Positions 1-8,911 of a DNA stretch of 64,000 bases are shown one piece after another. The stretch is taken from positions 1 to 64,000 of the forward strand of contig CBFHMG010000003.1 in NCBI GenBank assembly GCA_965656935.1, written 5' to 3'. The notes under the pieces were generated by a model, which saw nothing but the letters and a program-made list of their open reading frames with translations, did not search any database and was not told the origin of the DNA. Position numbers and translations under genes: made by a program. The first letter of the stretch is position 1, and the number at the start of each line of letters is the position of its first letter. This DNA comes from M30B80 sp965656935 (GTDB lineage: Bacteria > Pseudomonadota > Alphaproteobacteria > Rhodobacterales > Rhodobacteraceae).

Positions 1-843
1 CTGCCGCGCGCAAGCTTGGGCGGGCGCAATCGGCCATCACTTATGCTATTCAAAAGCTGGAGGACCAAAGCGGTGTCCTTTTGTTCGACCGCGCAGCCTA
101 CCGACCCACCCTAACCGAGCAAGGGCATGCCTTGCTGCCACGTGTCCGCCGCATCTTGGAGGATGTCGGTGAATTTCGCGTGCAAGCGCAAAGCATGGCA
201 CAGGGTGTGGAGGCTGAGTTGGTTCTGGTGATTGAGACCTTTTTNNNNNNNNNNATAACCCTATTTGGACCCATAGGCGCTGACGTCAGACAACGACGAA
301 TATCCAATGGTGCATCTACGGATCAACGCGGTACCGCCGCTGGATGCCGCGCGCCAGCTTTTGGAACACCGTGCCGACCTCGGGATATGCCTGCAATCGC
401 CAAAGCCGGAGCCGAACTTGGAAAACCTGCTGATCACCGAGTTGGATTTCGTGGCTGTCGCGGTGCCTGAGCATCCGCTCGCGAAGCTTCCGCCTCATTT
501 TCCAAACGCAGCAATGCGCGATCATTTGCAAATTGTCGTCTCTGACCCTAAGGCCGTCGGAGACGGTACCGCGTATGGTGTGGTGGGGGTCAACCAATGG
601 CGCGTGAGCGAGGTGCGGTTGCGATATGACTTGATCAAAGACGGGATCGGCTGGGGGTCTATGCCGCGCCCGATGATTGAAGCCGATCTCGCCCGTGGGG
701 ACCTCGTAGAATTGAAGCCCAAGCAATGGGGTTCTTCAAATACGATGCCGCGTTTCAAGACTGTTGTGACAAGGCATAAAGACAAAGCATTGGGCCCAGC
801 GGGCACGTTTTTGATGGCGACGATTGCGCGAGGCAACGCCTAA
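1..843 (+). CDS. LysR-family transcriptional regulator, 5'-truncated, interrupted by an N gap
   Basis: The window opens inside a LysR-type regulator. Before the gap the frame starting at base 3 encodes the second half of a LysR helix-turn-helix (RAQSAITYAIQKLEDQSG, then LLFDR and LTEQGHALLPR). After the gap the frame ending at 843 encodes an effector domain (MVHLRINAVPPLDAARQLLE, then a long alpha/beta region). The two halves are in different frames. The downstream frame has TAA at 256 and TAG at 274, before the recognisable part begins near 277. Either the bases bordering the gap are poor or the gene carries a frameshift; the real gap length is unknown. The target is unknown, and the next gene (DctD-like) faces it convergently. 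Confidence 0.75.
245..254. other. assembly gap (10 N)
   Basis: Ten N bases sit inside the LysR gene. The round number suggests a scaffold placeholder rather than a measured gap. Confidence 0.95.
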
Positions 844-980
844 GGGCAGGGCTGTCGAGGCGACCATTAGCACTCTCGGTGATGCGCCCAATGCGTCCCG
901 CCTTAAACTTTTTGCTCAAAGCTTGAGTTTGGAGCTTTTGCGTCAGAGCCCCATTTTGCTCCGCTAAGTTGCTGCGATTT

Positions 981-2309
981 TTATGGCTCGCCTTCCTTGC
1001 GCTCAAGATTGGAGGAAATTCCGTATCGGCGCATTTTGTCGTTCAGGGTTCGGCGCGGCACCCCGAGGATTTCTGCAGCGCGTAGCGTGTTTCCAGCGCA
1101 AGCATCTAGCACCGCTGAAATTTCGCGGGCCTCAAATTCAGACACGCGGTCTGAAAGGGCCTTGGGGCCAGAGGCTGGGATGCCAGAGCTTTCCAACTCG
1201 AATAGCCCAAGTGCAAAGGCTTCGGCGCTGGTTTTAAGTTCGCGCACATTGCCGCTCCATGTCTGGCGCTTGATCTTTTGTGCCATTGCCCATTCCAGCT
1301 TGGGGGCACTGCGCCCATAGCGTTGGGCGGCAAGCTGGGCATAATGAGCAAAGATCAAAGGAATGTCTTCGCCTGCTTCGTGCAGGGTTGGCGTTGTAAA
1401 TTCCGCGCCAGCGAGCCTGAAGAACAGATCAGGGCGGAAGGTATCGAGCAACCGCAGATTGGTTTTGGTGGTCGCGATAACCCTGACATCAAGTGGCCTT
1501 GCGTCAGTATCGCCCATCCGTTCAAAACTGCGCTCTTGCAAGACCCGCAAAAGCTTGGCCTGAATGACCATGGGCATCGCCTCGACCTCATCCAGCATTA
1601 AGGTGCCGCCATGGGCCGTTTCCAGCTTGCCCGCGCGCCCCTTTGCATCATGCGCAAAAACGCCTTCACCGTGGCCGAACAGGACCGTCTCGGCTGCGGA
1701 TTCTGGCAAGATGGCACAATCCAGCACAACGAAAGGCCCGCTAGAGCGGCTGCTGGCGGCATGGATCGCGCGCGCTGCAAGCTCTTTCCCAGTGCCCGTT
1801 TCGCCTGTGATAAGAACATCAAGATCAACCGATGCCAAAGCGGCTATGCGTTTGCGAAATTGCTGCATCGCACGCGATTTGCCAAGAATGCTATCATTGG
1901 CCTTCTCGGCCAACATCTGCTTCAGGCGCGTCACTTCCCTGCGGGCGGCTTGCGCTTCTAGCGTGCGGCGAACAACGGCCATCAGATGTGTTGAATCGTA
2001 GGGCTTTTCTAGAAAATCTTCAGCCCCTGCGCGTATAGCGTCAACCGCATGGCCGACATCACCATTGCCCGTCAGAAGCACAACTGGCACCGTTTGTTTC
2101 TGGGTCCGTAGCTCTTTTACAAATTCTATCCCGTCCATCTGGGGCATGCGCAGATCACTGATGATAAGGTCTGGGTTGGCCGGCATAGCCTGCAAGGCCT
2201 CTGCCGCAGAAGGGAAGGCTTGTACGGCATATCCGGATGCTTCGACCAGATCAGCCAAGGACGAGAGGTGATCTGCATCATCATCAACAATGAAGAGAAG
2301 TGCGCTCAT
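981..2309 (-). CDS. DctD-like two-component response regulator (receiver, AAA+, Fis HTH) with degenerate GAFTGA
   Basis: This 442-aa protein has a receiver domain (residues 1-115; acidic pocket D9-D11, phospho-acceptor D52, T80, K102), an AAA+ domain (about 142-375; Walker A GETGTGKE at 169-176, Walker B GGTLMLDE at 234-241) and a C-terminal Fis-type helix-turn-helix (about 400-430, AAEILGVPRRTLNDKMRRYG). The order is that of NtrC/DctD sigma54 activators. The loop that normally reads GAFTGA and contacts sigma54 reads GVFAHD (216-221), so canonical sigma54 activation is doubtful. Its ATG overlaps the stop of the sensor kinase gene (ATGA), so the pair is co-translated. It probably controls the TAXI transporter upstream in the same run; this is inferred from context. 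Confidence 0.9.
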   Translation of the reverse strand: MSALLFIVDDDADHLSSLADLVEASGYAVQAFPSAAEALQAMPANPDLIISDLRMPQMDGIEFVKELRTQKQTVPVVLLTGNGDVGHAVDAIRAGAEDFLEKPYDSTHLMAVVRRTLEAQAARREVTRLKQMLAEKANDSILGKSRAMQQFRKRIAALASVDLDVLITGETGTGKELAARAIHAASSRSSGPFVVLDCAILPESAAETVLFGHGEGVFAHDAKGRAGKLETAHGGTLMLDEVEAMPMVIQAKLLRVLQERSFERMGDTDARPLDVRVIATTKTNLRLLDTFRPDLFFRLAGAEFTTPTLHEAGEDIPLIFAHYAQLAAQRYGRSAPKLEWAMAQKIKRQTWSGNVRELKTSAEAFALGLFELESSGIPASGPKALSDRVSEFEAREISAVLDACAGNTLRAAEILGVPRRTLNDKMRRYGISSNLERKEGEP

Positions 2310-4045
2310 GCGACTTGCGCCGTTTTATCAAGGGCCAAAGGCAGCGTGACCACAACCTGTGTTCCGCGATCTGGACCAGCGCCAATATCGAGGGTGCCTT
2401 TGAAATCGGAAAGGATCGCTTTGCAAATTGCGAGGCCAAGGCCCAAGTTTTCACCTGTTAACTTTGTTGAAAAGAATGGCTCAGTCACTTTTGGCAGATC
2501 CTCCTCTTGGATGCCTATGCCCGTATCCGCAATGCACAGCCTCGCTTGGCCATCTTCGGTTGTCAAAGTGACACTGATCTGCGCGTCCGGCGTTTCGGCG
2601 ACTGCATCCAGCGCGTTAAGCAGGAGGTTCACCACGACTTGCTCGATCCTGATTACGCCTGCCATAACCTCGAACCTGCCTTCTGGGGCATGAAATGTCG
2701 GCACAACCCCCATGGCGCGCGCGCGCGGCTCCACAAGATCGATCGCGGATCGGACTGGAGCGCAGAGGTCGATCAAGCTACGCTCGGCGGTCTCTTTCCG
2801 CGCAAAGCTTTTGAGGTGTTTGGTGGTGCGTTGCATCCGACGGATCAGGCCACGGGCCTTATCGAGCCGTTTTGCCGTTGGGGCGTCTTGTTGGTTCAAT
2901 CCAAGTTCGGCTGCTGCGATGCTTGCTTCCAAAGCAGCAAGCGGCTGGCTAATTTCATGAACAATCGCCGTAGACATACGCCCTAAAGCGGCCATTTTTT
3001 CGGTGTGTATCAATGCTTCTTGCGTCGTGCGTAAATCAATCTCGATTTCGGTGCGCGCCTCAACTTCTCGGGCCAAATCTGCGGTTCTTGCAATGACCAT
3101 GGATTCAAGCTTTTCCGATTGCGAGAGCCGCAATGCAATGATCTGTCGTCGCTGTTCCCATGCCTTGAATGCAGCCGCAATCGCCAGTGTAGCAAGTGCT
3201 GCCAAGATGGCCGAGGCCAAGGACAAAACCTGTAGCCCTGTCGTGCCGCGCGCCGCAATCACTTGCCAGTTGGTGGACGGCATCGGGGCAATCCGAGCAA
3301 TCCAATCGTCCCAAGATGCGTTTCCGCGCTCGGTTTCTGTATCCATAAGCGGGGCTGAGTTGGCGAGGTCCACCCCCTCATAGGCGCGTGTTTCATCAAG
3401 CTGTGCAATGACCTCAGGGCTGAGCTGAGTAAGGGCCCGATATTGCCATTCTGGTCGGGCTGAGAGAAACACAATCCCATTCCCATCTGCCAAGGCAACA
3501 TCCGCATTTGCAGCGCGCCAGATCGCCTCAAGCGGACGCAGGTCAAGCTTGACGACCAAAACACCAACGGCCCCACCTGCCTCTACCCGAGTAGAGAGAA
3601 AATACCCCGGCACGCCAGTTGTCACGCCGATTGCATAAAAATCGCCTTGTCCCGTCTGCATCGCTTCTTGGAAATAGGGACGAAACGCATAATTCTGCCC
3701 CACAAAACTTCCAGGGCTGTTCCAGTTTGACGCGGAAATCGTATCGCCCTGCGAGTTGATCAAGAACAGATCGCCAGCTTGGGTATGGGCGGTGAGGGTC
3801 TCAAGATATAGGTTTGCGTCCTGCAGCGATCCTGTTCCGGCCAAAGCATCGCGTACGCGGACATCTTCGGCGGCGACTGCTGGCAGAGACCTCAGGCGTT
3901 CGACTTCCGCTTCGACGGCGCGCGTTGTCAAAAGCAGGGTTTGGTCCAGCTCCGTACGGGCTGAACCAAGTGCAAGATTTTGCACAACTACCCAGCTCAG
4001 AATAGCCGCTAGTCCGGCAAGAAGGAGGGGCCGGACCAGCTTCAC
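2306..4045 (-). CDS. DctB-like membrane sensor histidine kinase
   Basis: 579 aa. An N-terminal membrane segment (about 7-25) is followed by a periplasmic Cache-like sensor region (about 30-265), a second membrane segment (about 275-295), a coiled region, and a kinase core with the phospho-acceptor histidine in STAIVHEISQPLAALEA, an N box (NLLLNALDAV), a G1 box (IADTGIGI) and an F/G2 region (PFFSTKLTGENLGLGLAI). This layout matches DctB, the kinase that senses C4-dicarboxylates for transporter genes. It lies 4 bases after the TRAP permease stop and overlaps the response regulator start. The ligand is likely the TAXI transporter substrate, by context only. Confidence 0.9.
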   Translation of the reverse strand: MKLVRPLLLAGLAAILSWVVVQNLALGSARTELDQTLLLTTRAVEAEVERLRSLPAVAAEDVRVRDALAGTGSLQDANLYLETLTAHTQAGDLFLINSQGDTISASNWNSPGSFVGQNYAFRPYFQEAMQTGQGDFYAIGVTTGVPGYFLSTRVEAGGAVGVLVVKLDLRPLEAIWRAANADVALADGNGIVFLSARPEWQYRALTQLSPEVIAQLDETRAYEGVDLANSAPLMDTETERGNASWDDWIARIAPMPSTNWQVIAARGTTGLQVLSLASAILAALATLAIAAAFKAWEQRRQIIALRLSQSEKLESMVIARTADLAREVEARTEIEIDLRTTQEALIHTEKMAALGRMSTAIVHEISQPLAALEASIAAAELGLNQQDAPTAKRLDKARGLIRRMQRTTKHLKSFARKETAERSLIDLCAPVRSAIDLVEPRARAMGVVPTFHAPEGRFEVMAGVIRIEQVVVNLLLNALDAVAETPDAQISVTLTTEDGQARLCIADTGIGIQEEDLPKVTEPFFSTKLTGENLGLGLAICKAILSDFKGTLDIGAGPDRGTQVVVTLPLALDKTAQVA

Positions 4046-4049
4046 AGGC

Positions 4050-6059
4050 TTAGGCCTCCGATGGTGTTTTCAACCATGGGGGACCGTCGGGAAGGTTTCT
4101 TTCCCGCCGCGCCTGAAACCAGTTCACGCCGAGCAAGACCAGGATCAGAACAAACCCTGCGATTTCGTAGCTCAGGTTTGACCAGAAAACGGCCACTACA
4201 CCGAACATAAGCAAAACCCGCATCCACAACGCGATTGGACGGAACAAGAACCCTTCGAGGATCGCGGCAAAGGCTACCAGAGCCACGATTGCGATGGCAC
4301 CTCCCCAAAGGACCAGCGGCAGCGGGCCACCAAGAATGATCTGCTGGTTGAAGACCATGAAAAGCGGGATCAGATAAAGGCCTTTGGCGTATTTCCATGC
4401 CTGAACACTTGTTTCCATCGGTTTCGACCCCGCGATCGCAGCACCTGCAAAACCGGCGAGTGCAATCGGAGGTGTCACGTTACTGTCTTGCGAATACCAG
4501 AAGACAACAAGGTGCGCGATCAAAATTGGAATGCCAAACTGCTCGGTCAATGCGGGACCAACAAGGATGATCAGGACGATATAGGCTGCCGTCACCGGCA
4601 GACCCATGCCAAGGATCAGGCTCGCAAGCAGCACTAGGATCAGGGCAAGAATGATATTGCCGCCAGAGAAGGCAATCATCATCGCCGAGAATTTCAGCCC
4701 AAGACCGGTCAAGCCGACGACGCCCACAATGATGCCAGCAACAGCACAGGCAACCGATACAGCGACTGCATTGCGCGCACCAAGATCCAGCGCTTGGAGC
4801 GTTAGATGGACCCCTCGCTTACACAGGGCAATAAAGCCTTCAATCGTCGGCTCAGAGCGTATGAATGTCCAAAGGGCACGGGCCGAGGCTGCGGCAATGA
4901 TCGACAAGATCGCGTAAAAGCCAACCCGCATAGGCGAGTAACCCGCGACCAACAATGCCACAAGCGCAACAAGTGGCAGCAGGAAATGCCAACCCTCTGC
5001 CAAGATCTTGCGCATATTTGGCAGATCTTCGGCTGGAAGGCCTTTCATCCCCAGTTTCACGGCCGCGATATGGACCAACAGGTAAACAGAGCCAAAATAT
5101 AGAAACGCGGGAAAAATCGACACCAGAACAATCTGGACATATGGCATTTGGGTGAATTCGCTCATCAGGAACGCACCGGCCCCCATAAGCGGTGGCATGA
5201 TTTGCCCACCCGTTGAGGCCGCTGCTTCGATCCCGCCCGCCTGTGCGGGACGGTAGCCAAGTTTCTTCATCAAGGGGATGGTGAACGCACCCGTCGTGAC
5301 CACATTGGCAATCGCAGAGCCCGAGATTGAACCCATGCCTGCGCTGGCAATCACAGCCGCCTTGGCTGGCCCCCCGGGTTTTTTGCCAGCCGCGGCATAA
5401 GCAAGATCAATAAAGAATTTGCCTGCACCTGTGACTTCCAGAAAGGCACCGAACAGCACAAAGACGAAAACGAATGTAGCAGCCACGCCCAAGGGGATGC
5501 CAAAGATGCCTTCTGCACCAAGGGTCATTTGGCTGGCCAGCCGTTCAAGCGAATAACCACGGTGATTAAGGATGCCTGGCATAACGTCGGCGAGGAACGG
5601 AAGTTCCCCACGGCTGCCTGAGAAGGCGTAGACAATGAAGAAGGCCCCAATCAGCGTCATACCCAGCCCCACGGCGCGGCGGGCGGCTTCCAAGACGACG
5701 ATCATGGTCACAAAACCCATGATGACGTCGATGTCGCGCGGGAAGATTTGATTGGCGATGATGTCGATGTTCAACGGCACCCAAGCGCCCGCTGCGATGC
5801 TTGCGACAATCAGTGCACTGTCAATGATCCACCCAATGACACCGCGCGTTTTGTAACGTCCGAAAACGGGGTAGATCAGGAAACAGAGCACCAGAACAAA
5901 CCCAAGGTGGATAGGGCGCTGAAAAAATAGCCCCAAAGGTTGCAGGCCAGCCGTGTAGAGCTGGAACAGCGATAGAGCGATCCCGATCACGGTAATGGTC
6001 CGCACAATCATTCTAGGCTGCTCAAGGGGGAGCTTTATTTCGTCTGTGGTCGAACTCAT
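4050..6059 (-). CDS. TAXI-type TRAP transporter, fused small/large permease (DctQM-like)
   Basis: 669 aa with many hydrophobic segments. The N-terminal part (about 1-130) corresponds to the small 4-TM DctQ-like subunit and the rest to the large DctM-like channel subunit. TRAP signatures include GGPAKAAVIASAGMGSISGS, GGIEAAASTGGQIMPPLMGA and ILGMGLPVTAAYIV. It imports a substrate with its extracytoplasmic TAXI receptor, driven by an ion gradient. It follows the DUF1850 gene by 5 bases and precedes the sensor kinase gene. The substrate cannot be read from the sequence; dicarboxylates and amino acids such as glutamate are known for the family. Confidence 0.92.
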   Translation of the reverse strand: MSSTTDEIKLPLEQPRMIVRTITVIGIALSLFQLYTAGLQPLGLFFQRPIHLGFVLVLCFLIYPVFGRYKTRGVIGWIIDSALIVASIAAGAWVPLNIDIIANQIFPRDIDVIMGFVTMIVVLEAARRAVGLGMTLIGAFFIVYAFSGSRGELPFLADVMPGILNHRGYSLERLASQMTLGAEGIFGIPLGVAATFVFVFVLFGAFLEVTGAGKFFIDLAYAAAGKKPGGPAKAAVIASAGMGSISGSAIANVVTTGAFTIPLMKKLGYRPAQAGGIEAAASTGGQIMPPLMGAGAFLMSEFTQMPYVQIVLVSIFPAFLYFGSVYLLVHIAAVKLGMKGLPAEDLPNMRKILAEGWHFLLPLVALVALLVAGYSPMRVGFYAILSIIAAASARALWTFIRSEPTIEGFIALCKRGVHLTLQALDLGARNAVAVSVACAVAGIIVGVVGLTGLGLKFSAMMIAFSGGNIILALILVLLASLILGMGLPVTAAYIVLIILVGPALTEQFGIPILIAHLVVFWYSQDSNVTPPIALAGFAGAAIAGSKPMETSVQAWKYAKGLYLIPLFMVFNQQIILGGPLPLVLWGGAIAIVALVAFAAILEGFLFRPIALWMRVLLMFGVVAVFWSNLSYEIAGFVLILVLLGVNWFQARRERNLPDGPPWLKTPSEA

Positions 6060-6064
6060 CGGTC

Positions 6065-6541
6065 TTAATTCCTTGTAAGAGCAATCCGCACGCGTTCGCG
6101 CGGCGCTACAGCAGATAGAGATACGGTTGTGTTTCCAACCTGTAATCGGTGATTAACTGGGCCTGCACCGGGGCGCAGAACATAAGCATTTCCTGGTACA
6201 GGCTCATGAATGTCGCGAATAAAGTAGCCACCTTGGCCATCCGTGATTTGCCGACCACGACCAGGGATGTGATCGAGGCCAGCCGCAAAATCAGGAAGAT
6301 GTGCGTGCATTAGAACCATTTGGCCTGCTTGGTTTTCGTAGCAATCCGCCACGGGAAAACCCTGTACAGAATGGTTCCAAAGCACGCACCACTCGGTTCC
6401 TTCTGGAACGGACAGACGGGCAATCTCTGTGCCGTCTTCGCGCGTGGCGATCAGTTCATCTGCGAATGCAGAAACTGGCAAAAGCATCAAAACGAGAAGG
6501 AGGAGGCCTTTGCCTCCCCCTCCCCAAGGCATCTCATTCAT
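6065..6541 (-). CDS. DUF1850 domain protein of a TAXI-TRAP operon
   Basis: 158 aa with an N-terminal secretion signal (GLLLLVLMLLPVSAFA, about 11-27), so probably periplasmic. The rest (for example WCVLWNHSVQGFPVADCYE and an HIPGRGR stretch) matches the DUF1850 family, which recurs between TAXI receptor and permease genes in proteobacteria. No biochemical role is established. Its ATG overlaps the receptor stop by four bases and its stop lies 5 bases before the permease start, so it is made with the transporter. It may be an accessory to the receptor; this is inference from synteny. Confidence 0.75.
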   Translation of the reverse strand: MNEMPWGGGGKGLLLLVLMLLPVSAFADELIATREDGTEIARLSVPEGTEWCVLWNHSVQGFPVADCYENQAGQMVLMHAHLPDFAAGLDHIPGRGRQITDGQGGYFIRDIHEPVPGNAYVLRPGAGPVNHRLQVGNTTVSLSAVAPRERVRIALTRN

Positions 6542-7524
6542 GGACGGAGGTTATCCGGAATGGTCGCGCCAATCTCTTCGTAGTAGCGGATCGCACCAGG
6601 GTGCAGCGGAATAGGCGTTGCCGCGATTGTAAGATCGACGGTTGTCTGGTTCGCTGCGGGGTGAATGGCCTGCATGTCTGCAATGTTTTCAAACATCGCT
6701 TTTGTCACCGCATAAACAACATCATCGGACATTTCAGAAGACACAGTCAGTACGTTCGGAATGCCGAGCACGGAAATGTCTTCATCAACACCAGGATATG
6801 TACCACCAGCAAGTGTGGTCTGAGCGAAGGTTTCATGTGCCCCCATTGCCGCTTCAAGCTCGGCTTCGGACAGCGCAATAACTACGATGTCTTGAGTCGT
6901 TGCGAGGTTGAGGATCGACGATGTTGGCGCACCAACAGACCAGAAGCCCGCATCGATGTCACCGTTGCCGAGCGCGTCAGCTGTTTCGTTGAAGTTCAGG
7001 CGCTGCTCGTCGATGTCATCATAGCTGATGCCATTTGCTTCGAGGATAGCAGCCGTGTTGACTTCGGTACCAGAACCTGGCGCACCGATGGATACGCGCT
7101 TGCCGCGAAGATCTTCGAGCGACGTGATGCCCGAACCTTCAAGCGCCACGATGTGGATCATGTTTGCATAAAGCGATGCAACACCGCGGATCATTTCGAG
7201 TTGCTGGCCTTCAAAGCGCCCTGTGCCCGTTTGAGCTTGTGCAACTGTATCGGCCAGACCGATTGCAAAATCAGCATCGCCCGTGGCGATCAGACCCATG
7301 TTTTCAACAGAGGCGCCTGTGACCTCGGCGGTCGCCGAAAAGCCATCTACGTGGTTATTGATGACTTCGGCCAAGCCGCCACCCATAGGGTAGTAAACGC
7401 CGCCTGTGCCGCCAGTTGCGATCGAAAGCTGCTCCTGAGCGGCCGCTGGCGCGCCAAGGCCCATAGCCACAACGGCAGCCGTACCAAGCAGGCCAAAAGA
7501 CCTGCGCGTGAAAGTATTGAACAT
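6538..7524 (-). CDS. TAXI-family TRAP transporter solute receptor
   Basis: 328 aa from ATG at 7524, chosen because GGGAGGA lies about 7 bases upstream. It has a twin-arginine-like secretion signal (TRRSFGLLGTAAVVAMGLG) followed by the TAXI receptor start (LSIATGGTGGVYYPMGGGLA) and internal signatures such as LRGKRVSIGAPGSGTE. It binds the substrate in the periplasm and delivers it to the fused permease. It is first in a five-gene run with DUF1850, permease, kinase and regulator. A long open frame on the opposite strand at 6301-7530 is a codon-bias shadow. Confidence 0.93.
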   Translation of the reverse strand: MFNTFTRRSFGLLGTAAVVAMGLGAPAAAQEQLSIATGGTGGVYYPMGGGLAEVINNHVDGFSATAEVTGASVENMGLIATGDADFAIGLADTVAQAQTGTGRFEGQQLEMIRGVASLYANMIHIVALEGSGITSLEDLRGKRVSIGAPGSGTEVNTAAILEANGISYDDIDEQRLNFNETADALGNGDIDAGFWSVGAPTSSILNLATTQDIVVIALSEAELEAAMGAHETFAQTTLAGGTYPGVDEDISVLGIPNVLTVSSEMSDDVVYAVTKAMFENIADMQAIHPAANQTTVDLTIAATPIPLHPGAIRYYEEIGATIPDNLRP

Positions 7525-8008
7525 TATTGATCCTCCCAGATCGGGCAGTCTGCCCACTATTTAAACCCGAATCCTCCCGGGTCAGGCTAAACGCTACGCA
7601 AAACGGATGGGTTGGGGTTAAAATTTTTGCGCTTTTCTCCAACTCCGTGGCAATAAGTCGCCAAACTTGGCGCAAATTACCGCCAGCAGGGCGCGGGAGT
7701 TGGTGGAGTGGCCCGCAAAAACGCAGTGGACGCAGATAGCGCCTGTTTGTCACGGCGTGGGCATATGCGTGGTCGCTATAAAAATCGCTGTCTAATTCTG
7801 GAAATCCATTTTGCTCCCGCGATGCATCAAGCCGTGGCCACTCGTCGAACTATTAGCACAGTCAGCTTTGCAGCGGCACTTCCTATACAGCGAGTGGGAA
7901 GGACGGTGTTTACCTCCGCGTCTCAGATGTGGCGATCTCCCTCCAGCGCCTAAAGGGACCAAGGCTATATATGCACGAATGGTCCAACTTGGTCCTGCGC
8001 GAGGGGGA
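7525..8008. other. 484-bp intergenic region: TAXI promoter side and D-lyxose isomerase 3' side
   Basis: No convincing gene on either strand. The right end holds an inverted repeat just past the isomerase stop (separate entry). The left part, upstream of the TAXI receptor, has an A/T-rich stretch near 7615-7630 but no promoter I can call. Two sigma54-like GG/GC pairs on the minus strand have 9-base rather than the required 10-base spacing. Confidence 0.5.
7956..7995 (-). terminator. inverted repeat after the D-lyxose isomerase gene
   Basis: GGACCAAG (7956-7963) and CTTGGTCC (7988-7995) form a perfect 8-bp stem with a 24-base loop, 14 bases past the isomerase stop. There is no clear T-run, so it may be a weak or factor-dependent terminator or a 3'-end stabiliser. 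Confidence 0.4.
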
Positions 8009-8692
8009 TCATAGCCATTTGGCGTAGTCGCTGACCAGCAGATGGGTCGGGTCAACGTCTTCCTCGACATTGGCAAAACGGCCGATAGGGTCGCGGAAAA
8101 TATTGTCGGTTTCATCGTCATTGACGGTGCTGACTTCGCCAATCAGAACGTCGCCGCCTTCGCCCCAAAAAGCGTGCCAATCCCCTGGCATGAGTGTCAC
8201 GCTCTCACCTGGTGCGAGCTTTAGTTTCTGCCCCGCCTCGTAATCGATGCGGATGCCATCGCAATGAACGGTGCCGCCCTTGTCCTCGGCAAAGCGGCCC
8301 TGATCATCCGAGCCATAAAGCTCGACGATCAGCGTCGCACCGCCGCGATTGATGATATCCTCGGCCTTGAGGATATGGGTGTGCATCGGGCTGAGTTGAT
8401 CTTGCCGCGAGATCAGCAGCTTTTCCGCATAGCACATGCCTCCGCCCCGTTTCAGATCCGCCAGACGGCCATTGCGTAGGGTGAATAAAAACAGCCCCAT
8501 CTTGTCAAAATCGCCTGCGCCGTAGTCGGTTATATCCCAGCCATTGCGTGCCGAGATCACATTGCGCGCTTCGTCTTTGCGCGCAGCAAATTCCTCAGGC
8601 GACCAATAGGCGAAGGGTGGCAGGGCAAACCCATGCTTGCGAATAAGCTCATCCGCATCCGCCATGATTGTATTGATGGTTGAGCGTTTCAT
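8009..8692 (-). CDS. D-lyxose/D-mannose isomerase
   Basis: 227 aa from ATG at 8692. It is a cupin-fold sugar isomerase of the D-lyxose isomerase family, interconverting D-lyxose with D-xylulose and D-mannose with D-fructose. Visible hallmarks are the metal-binding cupin motif (SPMHTHILKAEDIINRGG), a second cupin motif with histidine (LMPGDWHAFWG) and the typical N-terminal segment (FALPPFAYWSPEEF). The start overlaps by four bases (ATGA) the stop of a remnant reading frame, indicating that it was once coupled to a preceding sugar-related gene. It could feed the polyol pathway 13 kb away, but the two are not in one transcript. Confidence 0.85.
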   Translation of the reverse strand: MKRSTINTIMADADELIRKHGFALPPFAYWSPEEFAARKDEARNVISARNGWDITDYGAGDFDKMGLFLFTLRNGRLADLKRGGGMCYAEKLLISRQDQLSPMHTHILKAEDIINRGGATLIVELYGSDDQGRFAEDKGGTVHCDGIRIDYEAGQKLKLAPGESVTLMPGDWHAFWGEGGDVLIGEVSTVNDDETDNIFRDPIGRFANVEEDVDPTHLLVSDYAKWL

Positions 8693-8850
8693 GCAGGAAA
8701 CCTTTGTGTGTTCAGGAATTCGATGACCATCGCAGCGGTCCATGTGAAACTATCGCCGCCACAGGGTTCAGCGTTGATCGGCCCGTAATATTCGGCAAAC
8801 CCGCTGCATTCGGTGAAGGTTGGACCATTCCATGTTACTTGATGCGACAT
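8689..8850 (-). pseudogene. C-terminal remnant of a glycoside hydrolase (GH63/trehalase-like)
   Basis: A 53-codon open frame ends in TGA overlapping the isomerase ATG. It reads ...GFAEYYGPINAEP, then CGGDSFTWTAAMVIEFL. This resembles the end of (alpha/alpha)6-barrel glycosidases of the GH63/GH37/mannosylglycerate-hydrolase kind, where E-Y-(Y/F)-x-P and GG-x-x-F-(S/T)-W-T-A-A are typical. An in-frame TAG lies four codons before the first ATG and no ribosome binding site is visible. The most likely reading is the 3' end of a deleted gene kept because its stop is coupled to the next gene. Unrecognised small protein is the alternative. Confidence 0.5.
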
Positions 8851-8911
8851 CGCCAATTTCTACCGTTAGTGAATTTGATCTTATATCAGATTGGAGTTGT
8901 AGCCTTATTTC

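Noticed and set aside
6301..7530. A 409-codon plus-strand open frame across the TAXI receptor and DUF1850 genes.
   Set aside because: It is a shadow of two strongly supported minus-strand genes.
7640..7700. sigma54-like elements on the minus strand before the TAXI receptor.
   Set aside because: The GG and GC pairs are 9 rather than 10 bases apart, a spacing that sigma54 does not tolerate, and the neighbouring regulator lacks GAFTGA.
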